Assembly (NCBI GenBank): GCA_013286145.1
Contig: JABDGH010000001.1
Span: forward strand, 62,001-126,000
Reading direction: 5' to 3'
Source of the DNA: Verrucomicrobiota bacterium
GTDB taxonomy: Bacteria; Verrucomicrobiota; Verrucomicrobiia; Methylacidiphilales; UBA1321
DNA length: 64,000 nt
The notes beneath the pieces were generated by a model. It made no database searches. It was not told the DNA's origin and saw only the letters and a program-made list of their open reading frames with translations. Shown in pieces: positions 59,908 to 64,000 of this stretch (positions are counted from its first letter, which is position 1; each line of letters starts with the position of its first letter). Both the position numbers and the translations under genes were made by a program.

Positions 59908-60735
59908 GTGCGTTTTCCTTTACTATTTTCGGTTATCTTTCTGCAAATTTGTGGAGTGAAATTCCTTCAAGGTGCCGATACGCCTACCACAGTGCCACCT
60001 CAACCGAAAGAAGCCCAAGCCGTTACTTCTTCCGCATCGCTTGACCCACAAGCCCAGCAGATTCTAGAACACTGCGCCCAATTTTATCAGGGTTTCGAGA
60101 GCTTTGAAACTGACATCGCGTCCTCACTTTCCACAACAAGTGATGATCGAGGCCTACAGAATTTACTGAAAACTTCAAATAACTCCGTTCACATTGCGGT
60201 TAAAGGGTCAACAGGTTTTGCTCTACTCTCAAATTCGGGCCCCATCAACATAAGTACATTTTACGATGGCAAGACATGCACCCATTATTATGTGAAAGGA
60301 AATCAATTTACGCGCGATGAATTTGTCTCTCCTTATAAAAATCTGGATGAAACAGCGTCCGGGTTCTTGACTTCAGGTGCCGGGCTCTCCCCATCATTTG
60401 TATTAGCTTCCCTTTTCAAGCACAGCCCACTCTACTTTCTAAGCGATGGATTCGTCACCCAAAGCAGTTATCTTGGTGTGGAAAAAATTGGTGATCTTGA
60501 GTGTCATCGCATACGCCTGTGCGATCACGCCTCGCCATTCTTTATTGACCTGTGGATTATGAATGGGAATACCCCCTTCCTTATGCAATCCCAAACCAGC
60601 GAAAAAGTACCCTCTGCTTATGGTTTGGCTAACACCTGTAAATATACAAACTGGAGCTTCAATGTGCCGATTGCTTCCGACGTTTTCGTTTTTCATCCAC
60701 CCGCCAACGCAAAATTCGTTTCTAAATTTCAGTGA
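59908..60735 (+). CDS. Secreted DUF2092-like protein
   Basis: The frame opens with GTG at 59908 (VRFPLLFSVIFLQICGVKFL, a signal peptide) and gives 275 residues. The fold looks like DUF2092/LolA-type beta half-barrels: LEHCAQFYQGFESFETDIAS, FYDGKTCTHYYVKGNQF and GVEKIGDLECHRIRLCD, where the GxexvdGxxCHxl segment is typical. These proteins bind lipid or act in the envelope. An ATG in another frame at 59889 also precedes a hydrophobic run, so an N-terminal frameshift cannot be excluded. Confidence 0.65.
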   Translation: MRFPLLFSVIFLQICGVKFLQGADTPTTVPPQPKEAQAVTSSASLDPQAQQILEHCAQFYQGFESFETDIASSLSTTSDDRGLQNLLKTSNNSVHIAVKGSTGFALLSNSGPINISTFYDGKTCTHYYVKGNQFTRDEFVSPYKNLDETASGFLTSGAGLSPSFVLASLFKHSPLYFLSDGFVTQSSYLGVEKIGDLECHRIRLCDHASPFFIDLWIMNGNTPFLMQSQTSEKVPSAYGLANTCKYTNWSFNVPIASDVFVFHPPANAKFVSKFQ

Positions 60736-60832
60736 TCGAAGCTACTGAGTGAACTATCCGCGAAAAGCGGTTCGCATGACTATTCTGATAACTATTCTTT
60801 TCCGAATGGCAAAGAGTGGGGAATTAACGGTG

Positions 60833-61171
60833 CTAGGGATATTTTAAAATTAGTTTTTCGATCCAAAGCTGGACGACCTCTTCGGGGGTCTTTCCTTCTT
60901 GCCTAACTTCTCCGGTTTCAATGGCCAGGAAGGCATCGAACGCGTATCCGTGATATCTTCCATATTTTTGAAACAATCCGTTCAGCCGGTTCATGGCAGC
61001 ATCACACGCTGGCCACGTAAAACGATTCTCTACGTATCCTGCAACTATATAACGAGCGAACCCATCCATAAACACGGCGGGTGTAATTTGTTCCTGCTTA
61101 CAAAAGGCCTCAACTTCCAGTTTATCGATGTCGTCTACAAAGGCACGTTTTGCGAAGTCCTCTATTGTCAT
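60833..61171 (-). CDS. Hypothetical protein (112 aa)
   Basis: The 112-residue protein is soluble and mostly helical, with FAKRAFVDDIDKLEVEAFC, WPACDAAMNRLNGLFQKYG and PEEVVQLWIEKLILKYP. No family recognised. It begins 26 nt from the truncated tRNA-Arg copy at 61197, so it sits just outside the tRNA-bounded islet. Base composition is AT-rich next to the neighbours. Confidence 0.5.
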   Translation of the reverse strand: MTIEDFAKRAFVDDIDKLEVEAFCKQEQITPAVFMDGFARYIVAGYVENRFTWPACDAAMNRLNGLFQKYGRYHGYAFDAFLAIETGEVRQEGKTPEEVVQLWIEKLILKYP

Positions 61172-61196
61172 GTTGGAAACTATTGGACAACTAAGC

Positions 61197-61252
61197 GCAC
61201 CCGTCGAGATTTGAACTCGAAACCTCTTCCTTCGGAGGGAAGCGCTCTATCC
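61197..61252 (-). repeat. Duplicated 3' half of tRNA-Arg(CCG), likely attachment site
   Basis: This 56-nt stretch is identical to 61918-61973, the T arm, variable loop, anticodon arm and part of the D arm of the intact tRNA-Arg. The 5' acceptor strand is missing, so it is not a functional tRNA. This is the expected mark of site-specific integration into a tRNA gene: the element lies between this copy and the intact gene. Confidence 0.85.
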
Positions 61253-61289
61253 CGTGGTGGAGGGAGTAGACATGTAAAAATGCTGTGGG

Positions 61290-61706
61290 ATGATGCAACC
61301 GAAGATGCAGCCCAACCCATCCCCCTACGACCCCATTGAAGAAGCTGCCAAGGGGAAGGCAAATGCGATCAAGGTCATTGATGAGGGTTGTGATGTTGGG
61401 GCTGCTTTCAGACATCCTATTCTTGGGCACATTTCTTTGCTCTACGGTGACCGGGAAAAAGGTATCCGGCACATTCTTCATCGAAGAGAACGGGAGATTG
61501 CTGATAATGCCAGGCTTATTGGACAAGTACCACGAGATGTGGTTCTAAAATTGATCGAGGTTATCCTTTTTGGGAAAATGACCAGAATAGGGCCGAAGTA
61601 CAATATCGATCACGACGGCTACCGGGCTGTATTAGCGGCTCCTGCGGGCGACCAAATGAATTACTGGCTGCTGACAGGATTTAAAGTTACCTCAGTAAAG
61701 AGGTGA
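61290..61706 (+). CDS. PBECR/barnase-like nuclease domain protein (islet cargo)
   Basis: The 138-residue protein begins MMQPKMQPNPSPYDPIEEAA. It has GHISLLYGDREKGIRHILHR and GYRAVLAAPAGDQMNYWLLT with a GF end, a pattern like the phage-borne barnase/EndoU/ColicinE5/RelE-type nuclease domains (PBECR) of polyvalent proteins. It starts 38 nt inside the attachment site and carries no export signal, so it may be the remaining tail of a larger mobile-element protein. No antitoxin gene is visible. Family call tentative. Confidence 0.5.
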   Translation: MMQPKMQPNPSPYDPIEEAAKGKANAIKVIDEGCDVGAAFRHPILGHISLLYGDREKGIRHILHRREREIADNARLIGQVPRDVVLKLIEVILFGKMTRIGPKYNIDHDGYRAVLAAPAGDQMNYWLLTGFKVTSVKR

Positions 61707-61916
61707 AGCTGCGGTGGTATCGGTGAAATTGGAGGTTCATCCGACCCTATGCATCCTGGACCTACACTAAGGCGTTCCAAGATGGGAGCGCTGAAGCTTC
61801 AGAGCTAAATATGGTATCTTTGGGGGCTTAGGTCAAGTGCGATTACGACAAGCTCGGGATGACGGACTCATTCGTAAGTCATTAACAAGGGACAGGCGTT
61901 ATTTCCATAGCGAGCG
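61707..61916. other. Islet remainder without gene
   Basis: About 210 nt between the nuclease-like gene and the intact tRNA-Arg. It contains a family A half arm (GACAAGCTCGGGATGACGGA, 61848-61867) and a partial family C end (AAGGGACAGGC near 61888). No integrase, no ORF of note. Confidence 0.5.
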
Positions 61917-61990
61917 TGCACCCGTCGAGATTTGAACTCGAAACCTCTTCCTTCGGAGGGAAGCGCTCTATCCAGTTGAGCTACGGGTGC
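61917..61990 (-). tRNA. tRNA-Arg(CCG)
   Basis: A complete 74-nt cloverleaf on the minus strand. The acceptor is GCACCCG/CGGGTGC with A73; the D arm is GCTC/GAGC. The anticodon arm is CTTCC/GGAAG around CTCCGAA (anticodon CCG). The T arm is TCGAG/CTCGA with TTCAAAT. It reads CGG codons. Its 3' part is duplicated at 61197. CCA is not encoded. Confidence 0.95.
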
Positions 61991-62243
61991 GATTACTTTT
62001 CAGGGGGGAAACTGATCTTTGACTTCAATTTTCATTCCCTGGGCCATCCCTTTCGGAATGAGGATCAAGGCTATCGTCAGCGTGACGGAAATCCATCACA
62101 AAACGGTTCTGCTCGGACTCCCCTCTTTCCAGAAAACGGGCATCGCCAACCCCGATTTCTGTGCATATACTCCGAGACCGTGGGTGGCAGACGCTTGGCA
62201 GGGTTCCCCTCCCCCTCTTGAATCCTCTCCTTTTCACCCTTGC

Positions 62244-64000
62244 ATGAAAAATATTGCGTTACTGCTCGCGCTTCTGGTTTTGGGCTTCGCTGCGAAGCTC
62301 GATGCAGCGACGGTGACCGCTTCCTACTCCTCGGCTGCCGATGTGCCCGTTACGGCGGCAAGTTACACGGCGACGGGAAATACGGTTAACTTTAATCTCA
62401 ACTATGCGCCCGTTGCAGGGACGATTTTCACCGTGGTCAAGAATACCGGGATTGATTTCATCCAGGGTACATTTGACAATCTGGCTCAAGGGCAGGCCGT
62501 GACCCTGTCGTATAACGGAATCAATTACAGTTTCGTGGCCAATTACTACGGCGGCACCGGCAACGATCTCGTGCTTCAATGGGCCAACACCGTACTTGTG
62601 GGCTGGGGCCTTAGCTTAAATGGACAGTTAGGCAATAATAGTACGGTCAACCGCAACGTGCCTGCGGCAATCACCGCATCGGGAGTGCTCTCGGGCAAGA
62701 CGGTCGTCTCCATGTCCGGAGGAGTTTTCTTCGGCCTGGCGTTGTGCTCGGATGGCACGGTGGCAGCCTGGGGATCAAATACCTACGGTCAATTAGGCAC
62801 CAACAGCACGACCGATAGCCTGGTACCGGTAGCGGTAAACATGTCGGGAGCTCTTTCCGGCAAAACGGTCATCGCCATAACTGCGGGAGATTATTACTCG
62901 ATGGCACTATGCTCGGATGGCACGGTGTTTGCCTGGGGCTTAAATAATTACGGTCAATTAGGCAATAACAGCACGACCGATAGCTGGGTGCCAGTGGCGG
63001 TCACAACCTCGGGAGTGCTTTCCGGCAAAACGGTCGTTGTCATAGCCGCAGGCCAGTACGATAGTCTGGCGCTTTGCTCGGACGGCACCGTGGCTACATG
63101 GGGTCGTAACTCGAACGGCCAGTTGGGCAATAACAGCACGACGAATAGCTCGGTACCGGTGGCGGTCACAACCTCAGGAGTGCTTTCGGGCAAAACGGTC
63201 GCCGCAATAGCGGCAGGGGGAGTTCACAGCCTGGCTCTCTGCACGGATGGAACGCTTGTCACCTGGGGCCTCAACGCAAATGGCCAGTTGGGCAATAACA
63301 GCACGACCGACAGCAGTGTACCGGTGGCTGTTACGACATCGGGAGTACTTTTGGGCAAGACGGTCGTCTCCATGTCCGGGGGAGCTTGGCACAGCCTCGT
63401 AATATGCTCGGACGGCACGGTGGCTGCATGGGGCATCAATTCGCTTGGCCAGTTAGGCGTCAACAACAGCTATAGCCTAACCCAAAGCGTCCCGATAACA
63501 GTCCCGCTATCGGGAGCTCTTTCGGGCAAGACTGTAGTATCCGTGTCCGGGGGAGTTTATCAAAGCGTGGCGCTTTGCTCCGACGGCACGGTGGCTGCCT
63601 GGGGTAGTAACTCTGCTGGCCAGTTGGGTGACGGCACCACCAACAACACAGGCTATGTACCGGAAGCCGTTACCACGACTTCGTTCGGTCCCGGCATACG
63701 TTTCGCGCTGGCAGGCACCGATGCATCTTCCTCGTTCAATCTTGCTCTCGTCGCTTCTCTATCAGGGTCGCCGATCATTACCAGCGCACTGGCAGCCAAC
63801 AACCTGACGGGACTTCCTTTTAGTTATACCGTCACAGCTTCCAGTTCACCCACCACCTATGGAGCCACGAGCCTGCCGGCAGGTTTAACGATCGACACTT
63901 CCACGGGTTTGATTTTTGGTACCGTAGTTACGAAGGGCACATATACCGTCCATCTTTCCGCCACAAACCCGGGCGGAACGGGCACCACGAGTGTCGTATT
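62244..64000 (+). CDS. Secreted RCC1-repeat protein (3' truncated)
   Basis: The frame from ATG 62244 stays open to the window edge (>585 residues). A signal peptide (MKNIALLLALLVLGFAA) is followed by a ~100-residue beta domain (TFDNLAQGQAVTLSYNGINY). Then come seven RCC1 units of ~52 residues (VxAWGxNxxGQLGxNSTTxS and GKTVVxxxxGxxxSLALCSDG), a blade propeller. From about residue 505 there is a putative Ig/PIG-like domain (LTGLPFSYTVTAS, GLTIDTSTGLIFGT). The repeats are near-identical at DNA level, so copy number may vary. Likely surface-exposed or exported; binding partner unknown. Confidence 0.88.
   Translation, partial: MKNIALLLALLVLGFAAKLDAATVTASYSSAADVPVTAASYTATGNTVNFNLNYAPVAGTIFTVVKNTGIDFIQGTFDNLAQGQAVTLSYNGINYSFVANYYGGTGNDLVLQWANTVLVGWGLSLNGQLGNNSTVNRNVPAAITASGVLSGKTVVSMSGGVFFGLALCSDGTVAAWGSNTYGQLGTNSTTDSLVPVAVNMSGALSGKTVIAITAGDYYSMALCSDGTVFAWGLNNYGQLGNNSTTDSWVPVAVTTSGVLSGKTVVVIAAGQYDSLALCSDGTVATWGRNSNGQLGNNSTTNSSVPVAVTTSGVLSGKTVAAIAAGGVHSLALCTDGTLVTWGLNANGQLGNNSTTDSSVPVAVTTSGVLLGKTVVSMSGGAWHSLVICSDGTVAAWGINSLGQLGVNNSYSLTQSVPITVPLSGALSGKTVVSVSGGVYQSVALCSDGTVAAWGSNSAGQLGDGTTNNTGYVPEAVTTTSFGPGIRFALAGTDASSSFNLALVASLSGSPIITSALAANNLTGLPFSYTVTASSSPTTYGATSLPAGLTIDTSTGLIFGTVVTKGTYTVHLSATNPGGTGTTSVV

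Noticed and set aside
61197-61252. Second functional tRNA-Arg
   Set aside because: The 5' acceptor strand and part of the D arm are missing, so it cannot fold as a tRNA.
1-64000. CRISPR array
   Set aside because: No regularly spaced short repeats with unique spacers. The repeats here are dispersed or are protein-coding TPR, Sel1 and RCC1 units.

Overview
The window looks like chromosomal DNA of a Verrucomicrobiota-type bacterium (inference, moderate confidence). The signs are paired sugar-phosphate isomerase/Gfo-Idh genes, TMTC-like membrane TPR proteins, an isolated Pup-ligase (PafA/Dop) homologue, a tiny basic protein starting MGQQLNK, few clear Shine-Dalgarno sites, and intergenic DNA full of short inverted repeats. 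Most genes are housekeeping. They sit in short operons on both strands, often joined by 4-nt ATGA overlaps.

Layout. 0-4.9 kb: the end of a TPR membrane protein, a sugar isomerase and an oxidoreductase, a Pro-rich secreted protein, and tRNA-Pro(CGG). 4.9-15.4 kb: an MMPL transporter, rmlA, a response regulator with a zinc ribbon, ftsK, galT and a GH57 glucanase/glucanotransferase. 15.4-20.3 kb: an accessory stretch of secreted or membrane proteins cut into segments by a ~70-nt repeat (family C). It includes a transglutaminase-fold protein, a signal-peptide-bearing RHS-core protein with a caspase-like His/Cys pair, a small membrane protein and a Sel1-repeat protein. 20.3-32.2 kb: a lipoprotein, thyA, folA, three tandem TMTC-like TPR paralogues with 4, 5 and 6 TPRs, ruvX-truA-trmL, a coiled-coil protein with a lipoprotein, a NYN nuclease and a phosphodiesterase. 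32.4-41.7 kb: prfB with a programmed +1 frameshift, trpC-trpF-trpB, yicC-gmk, and a lipid-transport operon (STAS/MlaB-like, MlaE, MlaF, MlaD) meeting a convergent acyltransferase. 42-53 kb, mostly minus strand: squalene/phytoene synthase, polyprenyl synthase, oxidoreductase, cysteine desulfurase and serine acetyltransferase, an MsbA-like exporter, YchF, and the PafA/Dop homologue. 53-64 kb: a DUF3592 protein, a LysM-NlpC/P60-like hydrolase, an SmbP-like protein, a UvrD-type helicase, a repeat-bracketed small secreted protein, a DEAD-box helicase, a 0.7-kb islet between duplicated tRNA-Arg(CCG) 3' ends, and an RCC1-repeat secreted protein that runs off the window.

Four repeat families recur between genes. 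A is an inverted repeat built on GTCATCCTGAGCTTGTCGAA. B is a 29-nt near-perfect palindrome. C is a ~70-nt imperfect inverted repeat that brackets accessory genes. D is a GGTAGCCGT hairpin. The best candidates for something new are the C-bracketed accessory segments with the exported RHS-core/caspase-like protein, the PafA/Dop homologue with no proteasome or Pup gene beside it, and the tRNA-bounded islet with a toxin-like fragment.
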